A program made the position numbers and the translations under genes. Under the pieces are notes generated by a model. That model saw nothing but the letters and a program-made list of their open reading frames with translations. It did no database searches and was not told the origin of the DNA. From Botrytis cinerea B05.10 (taxonomy: Eukaryota; Ascomycota; Leotiomycetes; Helotiales; Sclerotiniaceae), in contig NC_037321.1 of NCBI RefSeq assembly GCF_000143535.2, positions 1,550,001 through 1,614,000 of the forward strand: a stretch of DNA of 64,000 nucleotides. The letters run 5' to 3'. Below are positions 10,830-21,601 of this stretch, piece after piece. The stretch's first letter is position 1; each line of letters starts with the position of its first letter.

Positions 10830-12080
10830 GTTTAACGTGATCATATTGACTTAATTTCGACACTTCAGTCTATTTTTGATTCGAGTTCTTCGATTCAAGT
10901 CTCTCGGCTGTCTCTATTTTGCCCTTCACAATACCTTTTTTCTTTTGTTCAAGTATGTTATGATACCCGTGCAATGGCACATCCAAATGATGATGGTGGA
11001 TTATGGGTATCGAGGTCTCGATTAGCAGTTGAGCTTGCTTGCTTGTATACTTGCATTCTACTTCAGCTGGCTGGTCAGACTTAGGATCTTTTCTTATGTT
11101 CGTTTTATTAGATAATAAAATATCCAAATTCTTTTGAGATTGTAGAGTTCTAATTCAAGAACTCTACGATGTCGAGAATAGGATAATGGCGTTTTTGAGG
11201 ATATGGGGTGGAATTTAGTGTTTTCTAGCTACTGGCAGCATGGCGTTTTGGAGGTGAGGGAATGGAATGGAATATATGAATGCATGGTGTAAAGGACACG
11301 GATATGCATGCGCCAAAATATAAATCTCAACTCTTTATACACAGAAATCAGACGGTGGGTGGGGGGAAGGAAGCAAGCAAGTGGCTATGATGATGGTTTT
11401 TCCTTGGATGAAACCGGGAACTTGCCTACCTAGCTGGCTGGCTTGGCTTGGCTTTTCGATGATGATGGATATATTACAGATACATATCAGATATATATGT
11501 AATAATAAAATCAGAAAGATTATTAACATTCATTTTTGACGTCTTGTGGTGTGAGCGTGATGTGTTAGTGATCTTGACTTGAATTTTAACCGAATATCAG
11601 GAAAGATAGAACGGGAATTTGATTTCGATTAAATGGCTTGTGGAGTTAACTTTGATCTGTTGTATCTTTCCATGATCTTAGATATTCTCATTAGATGAGG
11701 TATATGATTCCAGATGTATAATATATATTATCTCGCTAATGTCTAACATTTAATATCTAATATTCAATACCCAATATCCAACACCTAGTATCCAACACTA
11801 ATAAACACCTAACGCCCCATCATCTAATTAATCGATCGATCGATCAATCATCCAAGTAATCAAGAATAAACCAATCCCATAATCGAAAAAGATCTGGAAG
11901 AAAAGATTTCAGAAAAAAACAATTTTTGATCCTGATTCTGGTTCTGGTTCTGTTTTCATTTGTGATTGCGAGTGTGAGTGTGAGGATTTGGAGGGGGAGA
12001 TTGAGATTGAGATTGAGATTGAGGTTAAAAATCGATTTTTGATGTATTTGATGTAGAGTTAGATAGGAGTGAAGTGGGGG
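10830..12080. other. Convergent spacer between the PPR gene and nuclease A
   Basis: No supported gene in 1.25 kb. It contains A+T-rich 3' flanks, ATAT runs near 11490 and 11725, an (ATCG)n stretch at about 11829-11846, and a (GAGATT)n hexamer at about 11996-12024 just beyond the stop of the downstream minus-strand gene. Confidence 0.55.
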
Positions 12081-14638
12081 TTATGATTGAGAAAGCGAAG
12101 GCGAAGAGGAAGAGGAAAAGGAAGAGGAAGAGGAGAAAAAAAGTGAAAGATCGAGTTCTTGATAGGGACCTGTGGGGTGAGAGGGGTAGAGGAGGATGTT
12201 GGGGTGGGGATTTGGAGGGGAGGGAGGGATGGGAGATGTTGTTTTAGGGTGTGGAGGTGGAGGTGGAGGTGGAGGTGGAGGTGGAGGTGGATCTAGAGGT
12301 TGATGGGATGAGGGCGAGGGTGAGGGTGAGGAATCGAGATCGAGATCGAGGTCGAGGGGTTCGTCCATGGCGATGGCGAAGGCGAATGGGAATGAGTCGT
12401 TTGGGAAGTCGTTGTGGATATTGGTGGAAAGGGGGTGGAGAGTCGGTTGCGGATTCGAGATGATGTGGTCAGGAGGAGATTGAGAGTGTAGGTGCGAGGG
12501 TTGGCAGTTGACGGGACGAGGATTCGGAATTTTGATTCGAGGAGATGAAAGGTCTGGGAATTCGAATTCAAATTCGGAATCTATATCTGAGTCTAACGGT
12601 TCGTCCATGGCGATGTGGTATGTGCTTGAGTATTCTTCGTTTGTGGGTGTGATGTGAGGCCAGGGGGGAAGAGGTGTAGGTATAGCGTTGTGTTTGGCAT
12701 TGGGGTTGGAGAGAAGATTTGTTGGAGGATGGGGAGTTGGCTGGGGTTTATATCGTGTGTGTGATGGTGATGTAATCCTGTACACGGGGTTTCCAGTTGA
12801 TTTGAGAGGTTTGGAAGAATCTAATTGTATCTTGGGCCTTGCATTACAGACCTGCTGTGTTTCTTGATCGTCAAATACAATGGATGATGAGTTGGGCTGT
12901 GGTGGTCTCGACGGCTTTAATACGTTCTCTGTAGATTCAACGAATAAATCATCGTCTGAATTTTCATACCAAGAGATATCAAACGAGATCTCTTCTTTCG
13001 CAACTACAAACCGATCATGAGATTTGGGTGTCGGTGGAGGCGAGATCGAAACTCGAGGTTTTTTTATTCGTGTCCTGTCTTCAAGAACCATTTTGTGTGG
13101 TGAAAAAGATCGTCTTCTGTTTTTGGAAATGGATTGTTCAAATTCGGGTTCAGTATCAAGTACTGGAGAAGTCTCTGGTTCCATCGCATGCTTGACAACA
13201 CATGTTAATAACCCCCTACCCTCTCCCATCGGTCCATTTCCCCATGGTATTTCATAGCGTTTCCATTTCTTCGGGCGCTTTTTGTTTAATTCCTCCACGC
13301 ATCTATCCATCCACTCTTTTCCTAGAGATGTCACAGCGTACAGTGAAAACCACACGTTACATATTAATCCAGACTCCATATATGTGAGATTATACTCTTC
13401 AATGCCCGATTCCCCATTCCGGTCAAAGGAAGCTAGAGACTGTGCGAGAATGATCGGGACGATATAGTCGAGATATTTATCGATCCCCCAATCAAACTTT
13501 TCCAGCAAGAAAGGCTGTAATTTTTCCTCATCGATCCTCCCACTCCACACATTCTCCTCCAATTTTTCTAGTCTTTCAACAGAAGAAACACTAGGTGACT
13601 GATAGAGACCTAAGATTCTTTTCTCCGGAAAATCCCAAGGAACGCTAACTCCTGTATTCGAACCCACAAAATGTTTCCGTAGTTTGGTTCTCCAAATCTC
13701 AAGATCCTCGGATGTTTTCATCGCCTCACAAAGTTCCTTTGCAAATCCCAGTTCAACAACCTTACTTGCCTTCCATATCCCACAACCATGCAATCCCTTC
13801 CCATAGTCCCCTCCCCTCAACAACACAAAAAGTAGCCAGCCCTCCCTATCAAATCCTGGATGTTTACTTTGAATAGTGCTCGCTCTATAAAGCACTACCT
13901 TATCCAAATCTTTCATCCCACTCCTCTTTACCGTCCACCCACCACCACCACCACCACCTTTCCCCCTTTCCCTCTTCTCTCCATTCCCTCCCTCCTCCGC
14001 ATCCCCATAACAAAACCTCATCAAAACCCCACACCCAAACATCAACGCATCACCATCCTCCGTCCAAACACAATCCACCACCCCTCTCCCCTGCAACACC
14101 GCACATTCTGCTTCTGCCTCCCCAGGCGCCTCATGCCACCTCACTCCCAAAAGCCCCAAACAATTTTGCAAAACTTCGTTTTTATACTTCCACACTCCCG
14201 CTCCCTTGGCGCCATATTTCTCATGAGGCTTATGAGGACCATCTGCTACGAAGACCAGCTGGATGTTTAGTTTCAAGAGCCGTAGAACGACAGATACGAG
14301 GTTTCGTTCGTTGAGATGGAGATTGGAGTATTCTGAGATTGTTCAGCATCAGATTCAGATTCTACAACCACATGATTGTAACAGTGATCACAAAAAGTAC
14401 CTTTACAAAGTTTCGCCTTGTTACTGATACACAACTTATGTCTCCAAGTTGCCTCATCAACAGCTATTCTCAAAGGTCTTTTGTGTAGCTCGAAATGTTG
14501 GGTTGCGAATTCGCCAAGATCAACAATTTCTTTGCAGTCGGCGATGAAATCCCAGAGTCTGATTCATGCATGGTGTGTTAGTGATGCATGTATTGTGACC
14601 GGTAAGAAGCAAACAAAAACTTACCCAGGAATGCCCAT
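12081..14638 (-). CDS. XPG/RAD2-superfamily nuclease, GEN1/Yen1-like (paralogue A)
   Basis: Structure-specific endonuclease of the FEN1/XPG/GEN1 superfamily, 807 aa in three exons: 14638-14625 (14 nt, MGIPG), 14558-14401 and 14332-12081; introns of 66 and 68 nt agree in phase. The N-domain starts MGIPGLWDF. Metal-binding acids are all present: D39 (RIAVDEATW), D88 (FVADGPHKP), E129/E131 (EAPGEAEAEC), D150/D152 (TEDGDALMFG) and D233 (RGGDYG), so activity is plausible. The helix-two-turn-helix segment after D233 is degenerate compared with FEN1. The second half is disordered and Pro/Ser-rich with a 14-Pro run encoded by a hexanucleotide repeat, and ends in LDLSLFF plus a Ser run. It lies downstream of, and parallel to, a paralogue. 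Family known roles are flap, bubble or Holliday-junction cleavage; which applies here cannot be read from sequence. Confidence 0.88.
12251..12291. repeat. GGAGGT hexanucleotide repeat inside nuclease A
   Basis: About six to seven units of GGAGGT on the plus strand. Read on the minus strand it encodes the poly-proline run near the C-terminus of nuclease A. Because the unit is two codons, length change would keep the frame. Confidence 0.9.
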
Positions 14639-15356
14639 TGTGGGATTTGGAGAGAAAGAGATGTGCACAGGGAGATGGTGGGGTGGATGAGCTAGCTCGA
14701 TGGGGTATGTAAGTGGGATTCGAGGTCGCCCGTCTTTGAATAGCTCAAACTTCAATTAATACGAATGTCAAGTCAGAACTTCAGTTGGTTTTCACAAATG
14801 AGTAGGATTGGTTTTTGCGACAGCGTAACATTGGTTTGAATCATGGAGATGGGAAGGAAAAAAAGGAAAATCCAATTCCTTTATTCGAAGTTTGTCTGAT
14901 ATGTAAATATTTCTATCACAAATTATATTAAGCCATTTCAATAATTGTGAGACAACTGACCGGTGAATTTCCAATTCTATTTGATTGGTTATAAAACATA
15001 AATACAGTAGAGCTAAACTTTTCACTAGCAACAATCCAGAGGAGGGTTTGCTTGTCGGGATTGCTTTTCTTTCCAAATCCATGATTCAAGTAAAGTATGA
15101 CCAAGAATATACGATTACTGCCCTGATAATGTTTCTCCTATATAACATAATCTGCAAAGCCACTCTTCGTAGCCGATATCGCCATTGAATCTTTACAAGT
15201 ATCATACAAGTTATGTGTAGCCCATGATTGCCAAATCAAATGCTAAATCAAATGCCAAATCAAAAGGGTATAAGCAAAACCAAATCACCTAATACTGTTC
15301 GCTCAAGCAATTTGCGCCACACGAAATGAAGTTATAATCATCAAGTCGTAAAGTCG
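14639..15356. other. Spacer between the two tandem nuclease genes
   Basis: About 0.7 kb with no supported gene. It should hold the promoter of nuclease A and the 3' flank of nuclease B. It is A+T-rich; repeated AAATCAAATGC-type words occur near 15230-15265. Confidence 0.5.
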
Positions 15357-17469
15357 TCAAATGGACGAATCAGAGAAGAATCCATCAAAATCATCGTCCT
15401 TAATACCCGGAGGAAGAGGTTTGTTAGCGAGGGGTGAGAGTTTGGAGTCTCCGTGTGCATTTGGCGATGCGCAGTGAATGGAATTTTGAGCCGCTGGCAT
15501 AGATGCTGGCTTAGAGATATCAGAACCGAAATTTCTAAGTCGAGCTTCACGAACGGTACCCAGTTGTGAGTTTTGTGACGAGATTGGGGTAAAGGTGTGA
15601 TTGAGCATTAGTATTGGTAACCTGATTGTCCTCGTCCGAAGAATCATCGAGAGTGAGGTCAATGGTTGTTACCGAAGATTTATTTGTATCTCTCAGCCGA
15701 GGATGCCTCGGATTCCTATCCCGTTCTGGTGACTTATGCATTGTATTCTCTTTGGTAGAGGAAGAAATATTTTGAGCTTGATGTGAGACTTCAGAGTGTG
15801 CGGGCGCAGGTTCTATAGAAGCTTTAGTAGTTGGCCGGGGTTTTGGTATCTGCTCTGATATAATTTTAGCTCTTTTTGGCGGCAGCTGTTGATGTGGCGA
15901 AGAGAAAGTGTTGATCGGAGCTACTGGCGACCCTGCCCGTTTTTTGGCTTTGGAAATGGTCTCAAGAGATACCACAGTTTTATTGCGCCCGAAGGATGGT
16001 GCAGCCGGTGGAAGAGCTTGTTTGGTACCATGTTCAATAATGCACGCCAGCAAATCCTCACACTTGACCATTTCAGTGACTGGTGCTACTTTCCCGCTTC
16101 GACCTTTATTCGTAAATTCATCTCTCCAGGCTTGTAAGTCCATGAGTGTTACTGCAGATATTAGCACCTCTACATTCTTCTGTAGAACAGGCGATTTCTT
16201 CTTGGTAATGACATTAAGTTTATAGCAGTTGTTACTCGCTTCCTGTCCTGGCTGTGTAGAGGCGAGAGAACGGACGAGAAGGATAGGTAAGATATACTTG
16301 ATGTATTCAGCTACCCAAAAATTGAATATCGGAGCGATGAATCTTTGTAACTCCATCTCATCAAAAGAGGGGTTCCAAAACTTTCCAATGTCGCTCGTAA
16401 TTTTCTCGGACGAGACTAAAGGCTTGTTGTAAAGGCCAACAATGCGAGGGTCTGGAAAGTTATCTGGTACGTCGATTCTTTTGTTGATGCTTGTGAGATG
16501 TTCCCGAAGACTGTTCCTCCAAATTGAGAAATCTGCGTGTGATACGTTGCAAAGGTCTTTGCCAAAGCCTTCTTTCGCAGTCGCTATTTGTAACGCCAGA
16601 GAAGCACCACAATTTGTGAGACTTTTACCGTCTTTACTGTAATCGCCCCCCTTTAAGACCGCGAACAATACGAGACCATCTCGAGTCAAGCCTGGGAATT
16701 GCTCTTGTATTTTATCTGCTCGGTAAATGATAATGTTATCGAGGTCGACCTCACGCCTTGTCTCATCAGATTCGTTGACCCAGTCTTGATTGTTTCCAGG
16801 CCTCTTCACCTTGGGTTTTTTAACATGGCAGAAACGTATTAGAGATGTACACCCGAACATGAAAGCATCCGAATCTTCTGTCCAAATGGCATCTACCACC
16901 CCACGGCTTTGCAAAGCTGCACACTCCGCCTCGGCTTCACCGGGTGCTTCATGCCATATTACGCCTAGGGAAGTGGCCATCTTTTTGAGGAGTCTATCGT
17001 CCTGGGAAAGATATTTGTACCATGGCGATTGACCACCATATTTCTCTTTTGGTCGATGACTACCATCCGCGACAAAAATCAGTTGGATGTTCAGTTTCAG
17101 AAGTTTCAAAATCTTGTAGAGAATGTTCTTCTCGTTTGGATTCGCAGGTGGGACCTCTTGAGACAAACTTAATGTTAGCGGAGGACACCGATGTTTGAAT
17201 CAGCATAGGCGAAGGAAGATGTACTTCTACGAATGGCTTCCACTTCCTTTTTATCTAAATAACACTTGAACTTCCAGATGGAAACATCCACTGCAATTCG
17301 AAGGGGCCTTCTTTCCCTCTCAAAATGTTGGGCAGCAAACGCAGCAGTGGAGATATTCTCTCCGATTTCAGCTTTGTCAAAAAGCTGCCAGAGTCTGAAG
17401 AAAGAATGTTAGTGAGGGTTGGTGAGCCATCGCAAAACATACCTAGGTAGCTTACTCTGGTATACCCAT
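15357..17469 (-). CDS. XPG/RAD2-superfamily nuclease, GEN1/Yen1-like (paralogue B)
   Basis: Paralogue of the gene downstream. First exon 17469-17456 is 14 nt (MGIP + GA), intron 61 nt, second exon from 17394 reads LWQLFDKAEIG and the N-domain with D41 (RIAVDVSIWKF). A second intron, best placed GTACAT to CTCAAG with a CTAAC branch (about 17230-17155), leads to a long exon with FVADGSHRP, EAPGEAEAECAAL, TEDSDAFMFG and KGGDYSKDG, so all catalytic acids are kept. The long frame stops at 15547, but a different frame continues to 15357-15359 with KDDDFDGFFSDSS, which matches the FFS-rich end of paralogue A. An intron 15621-15510 (112 nt, GTTACC to CTAAG) would join them in phase. The span given includes this likely last exon; without it the gene ends at 15547. 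Confidence 0.8.
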
Positions 17470-18189
17470 CCTATATGAGCTTAACGTAGTGATGGGGCCA
17501 GGTTAGGCACTTTAACTTGTCAATCAAGACTGACTTATGCAAGGAGAACATTGGTGGTCCCGGGTCTCGTCGCGTCGCGTACTCATCGGTGACTGTCGCA
17601 ACCACGTCCCAGTCAGGCAATCACGTGTATGTATCTCGCTCGTGCTCAGCAGGGAAAGCACCATCCATTCGAAAGGATTGAATGAACCTTTGAGTCTTCT
17701 CGAAACTATCTTTATATTCTTTGATCTAACAAGGCCAAAAGAATCATTTTCCGAATCGCATTTGCTAGGGAAATAGACAACAACAATAACAAATACTTCC
17801 CTGGTGCACGCTAGACGTACACCAGTGGGTATATGGACTTCTCAACTTTCGAAATCTTTAACAAATTCATTCTCCAATTGTTTAGTATCAGAATCTATCT
17901 TTTCATTATTCAATCACAGGTGTTATGGCTAGTAATCATCTTGGCAACGAGATCAGAAGTTGGATGTAGCGGTTGTTCCAGATGACGTGACTGCTCTCAA
18001 CAATAATTCATTGCCTTGACAATCTGTGGTATTCATTGTATCACCAGTCGACTGCAAAGCGAGTCGAATAGTTTGTGTAGTACACAACTTTCTCCATCGC
18101 ATATTCCGATGGAGTACAGTCAAGCCCTGCGTAGACTAAGGCTGCAATCAAAAACAAAACTGGGAATAGAGACATATATTTCGTGATAC
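17470..18189. other. Intergenic region between nuclease B and the P450
   Basis: Upstream region of nuclease B and 3' flank of the P450 gene. I see no gene, RNA or strong repeat in it. Confidence 0.5.
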
Positions 18190-20098
18190 CTACTTTCTTC
18201 TCAGATACTTAAAGACTACATCCTGCGGCCTATTAACCTGCAACGTCAATTTCGGCGAACTATCCTCCAAGATTTCCATTAACCTCCTCCTCGCATCCTC
18301 CTCTGTCTCGCCATCTCTCCTCACAATCTCAATATTCCACTTGCGGAATATTTCGTATAGCACGCCGACAAATTCTACTTGGGACATTTTCATACCCGGG
18401 CAATAGCGGGGTCCATGGGACCAAGCAAGAAATGTGCCTTTGGGAGGTTCTCGAAGAGTTTCTTTCTTTGACGTGGGAGAAGTTTCGATCCAGCGCGAGG
18501 GCCGGTAATCTAATGAATCTGTACCCCATATTGAGGGTAAAGTGTGAATTACGGTAGTGTTGAGTAGGACTTCTGTTTCGGGGGCAAAGTTGATATTTTT
18601 GATGGTTTGTGCTTGTGTTGTTCTGCGAGCTATGGTAGGAACTAAAGTGTATAGACGGAGTGTTTCGTACTAGTTCCAGGAAAATATGGAGTTAATTCTA
18701 GGTATCTAGAGTATTTGGATTCAAAATGAGACTGGGGAATGATACATACCATCATTGCTAGAGAGCGAGTAAGGAGAGGAAAGGTGGTAGAGTACTCGGA
18801 GTCAGGATGCAACTTTTCGACTTCATCGATCTCGGCGATGACCCAACTTTGCAATTCTGGATAGAGTGCTAAACACATGAGAGCATACGAGAGGGTGTTC
18901 GCTGTAGTATCGAATCCACCGACGGTCTGTATTTGGTTAGAACTGTTCCGGGCGATTCTCAAATGAACTAGTTCTGAACTTACCATAGCAAATAAATTTC
19001 CAGTAACGTCTTCATTTGATAGATATTTCGACGTCTTTGAACGTAAAGAACCCGTACTCTGATCGGCAATTTTCACCAGAGAATTTAGGAGAGAATTGCG
19101 AGAACTTGGAGAACGTCTTTCTTCGGCTATACTTTGATTCAAGTGAAGGGGAAACTCGGCCTTAGAAATACCCATTTTCTGTACTGCAGCCGGCATATAC
19201 TTTGAAGTCAAGTATTTCGTAGGTATGAATACCGTAGCAAACAGGTTGTGTACAATAGTCAGTAAACACGATATGAATGTAGTTTCAAATCCTTCAGGGG
19301 GTGTTTTGGCGTTCACAGCTTCCCCCCAAGATTGACGGGTGCCAAAGCAAACGAATGTGATCACATTGATAGTGATAGTCCTCAAGCCTTCAAATGTGAC
19401 GTTGGTCGAGCTTGATTCATTCTTCATAGTTGACTTTGACAACGTGGAAATCATATCTTGAGTCTGTGTTAGAGATTCATTCCAAACTTCCTTCATGATT
19501 CGCTCATTCAAAGCAGGCGCTACAATTCTTCGATGTCTCTGCCAATCTTCTCCTTCTGAAGCACTTATGTTTGGTCCCCAAACATCCATGACGCCTACAC
19601 CCAAGTTAGCCTCTGTATTTACTCAATAGAGATAAGAGACAACACTCACGGAGAGCAATTTCATTTTTCCCAAAATCTTTTCTTCTTGTTAAAGCCTCCT
19701 CAGCTACTTCGGCGTCTCCAACAAAGACTGTGTTTCTCCCAGGTGTAACAAGAATAAACGTAGTACCCCATTTTTCATGGACAAAATGCTTGCAATAATG
19801 TTCCCATGCGGGGATTGTTATCTTAATTCTATCGAAGATGAATTGAGGAAAAACTCTCGAAAGATTCGAATATCCGACAATTGTACAAATGATAAGCCTG
19901 TAATTGATTATGTTTGAGGAGATGAGGTGACAACAACAGTAGGGCAACCACTAACCATAATGGATTTGCCGAACCCCATAAACCAAATCTGATAGGCAAG
20001 CCGGAATTTTTCGCCGCACGGTAATTACTTGGGAGAGCAGATAGATACCATATTGTGAAAGCTAGAATCAATAATACTGAAGTCGAAAGAATCCCCAT
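18190..20098 (-). CDS. Cytochrome P450 monooxygenase
   Basis: Heme-thiolate oxygenase of 552 aa in five exons: 20098-19956, 19897-19650, 19594-18984, 18926-18750 and 18669-18190, with introns of 58, 55, 57 and 80 nt, all in phase. The N-terminus MGILSTSVLLILAFTIWYL is an ER membrane anchor. The C-helix block EDWQRHRRIVAPAL, I-helix GGFDTTANT, K-helix E395-T-L-R398, the Arg-Trp motif DYRPSRW and the heme loop FLAWSHGPRYCPG (heme ligand Cys483) are all intact, so it should be functional. Substrate cannot be predicted. In fungi such enzymes act in secondary metabolism, detoxification or lipid oxidation. Its neighbours (lipase and FAD oxidoreductase a few kb away) would suit either degradation or a minor cluster. 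Confidence 0.93.
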
Positions 20099-20459
20099 TT
20101 TTCGATCACTTTCTCGAGGGTTGTTGACGATTGACTTTACTAGATTCTGGGAGGAATGTAGTTCATATATATATGTCGGTTACAACCACTATTGTGCTCA
20201 ATATGATCTTATTTTGTTGGCACTTGCCTGCATACATAGATTTGTATCCTAGTATCTGCAGGACCATAAAATACTAGTGGAACATCGATAACACAATACA
20301 ATTGTCGTACTCCGTCGCTTGGAAGCTTTTGATAGTCCAACAAGTAGCTTCGGTTGCTAACCGATGCAGTTCCTGGCGATTTGAGTATGTACAGTAGCTT
20401 CGTCGATCTTGTTCCATCTCGACATATTTTTTTATTTTTTTTAAATGCTGCCATTAAAG

Positions 20460-21601
20460 TCAAGCCGAGATAATGATACAGAGGAGAATAGTGCCAAAAA
20501 CAACTAGAACATCTGAAGAAATGCCCCAGAAAATGTGAACAATCGAAGAATTGATTGCGGACGTAATCTTGTTAGGGATAAAACTTACAGGGTCGGTTGG
20601 GTAAAGTACGGCCAAATACCAAAGATGTGTTTGAATTGCCCAATCAAATCTCTCTCCAAGGTCAGTCCCAAATCCTCGGTATCGACACACCATTTTTAAA
20701 TATCCTAATTCAGATTTGACAATCAATTAGTCTTACTTTTTGCTTGGAATATTCTGTGATATCGCAATTTGATGCAGAATTGAAGCAATCCTTTGAAAGC
20801 TCAAAGGCCGTCTGTTTTGATGTTCAGATTCCGCGAGACAGATTTAAACGATCTCTTAGAATTGCTTTGTTTCTCCCCCTCTTGAGTCTTCGATTCATCT
20901 GACAAGTGGAATTCAGGCCGAATAAGTATATTCGGATTTGATCGTTAGAACCAAATTGGATTGCTGATTTCTCAATTAGAAGACTAGAGCCATTCCCAAA
21001 ACAAAACAAAGAAGTGCCATGAGGCGTTCGAGCATTCGCGTCCACAAATTTGGTTTCTGATGCCAAAAGTGATGGCAAGGACCTTTCCAGCACATAACGT
21101 ATATTCATAGTCGATCCGAGACGGATTGCATCGATCATTTGAGTCTTATAACTACTCTGTCCAACGCTGCCATGTCTTTCACTGGAGTGCTCGACAATTT
21201 TCTTGATAACATTATCCAGTATACCTTCCCAGAAAGTTTCAAGCGGCTGGTATTGATCTTCTAGAAGTGTGTAACATTCATGTAATGACATTTCAAATCC
21301 AGTGCAACCTTTCACAACTTGACTTGGGTTACTCCGACGACTTTAGCGATCACAAATTTGGTGATGGTGATGAGAAAGTTAATGGTCGAAATGGTACCGC
21401 CATTAAGATAGCACGGGATGTGACAGTCCGTATTGGTGTTGTGGCACGTTGCATTTGAAATGCAAATTCCAACCGAAATACTTTTTGGTCCCACTGTCTA
21501 TATCGATTCCATAATATAGTCTCTTTTAACACAAACTCCCGCTGTCGTGAAGCTGTGATAATAATGGCTGGCGATTCTCCTCCTTTCGAGCAAGCAGTCA
21601 C
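20460..21601 (-). pseudogene. Unresolved gene or gene relic, membrane-type hypothetical
   Basis: Three minus-strand open stretches lie in order: 21601-21350, 21315-20824 and 20726-20460. The middle one (about 160 residues) reads like real protein: Cys-containing start (KGCTGFEMSLHECY), then IDAIRLGSTMNIRYVLERSL and FVDANARTPHGTSLFCFGN. The last ends in a hydrophobic helix (SSDVLVVFGTILLCIIISA), as in a membrane protein. I could not join them with convincing splice sites: the step at about 21315 changes frame after a stop, and good acceptors are lacking. It is therefore either a multi-exon gene I failed to resolve or a decaying copy. I do not recognise the family. It sits about 0.4 kb upstream of the P450. 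Confidence 0.3.
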
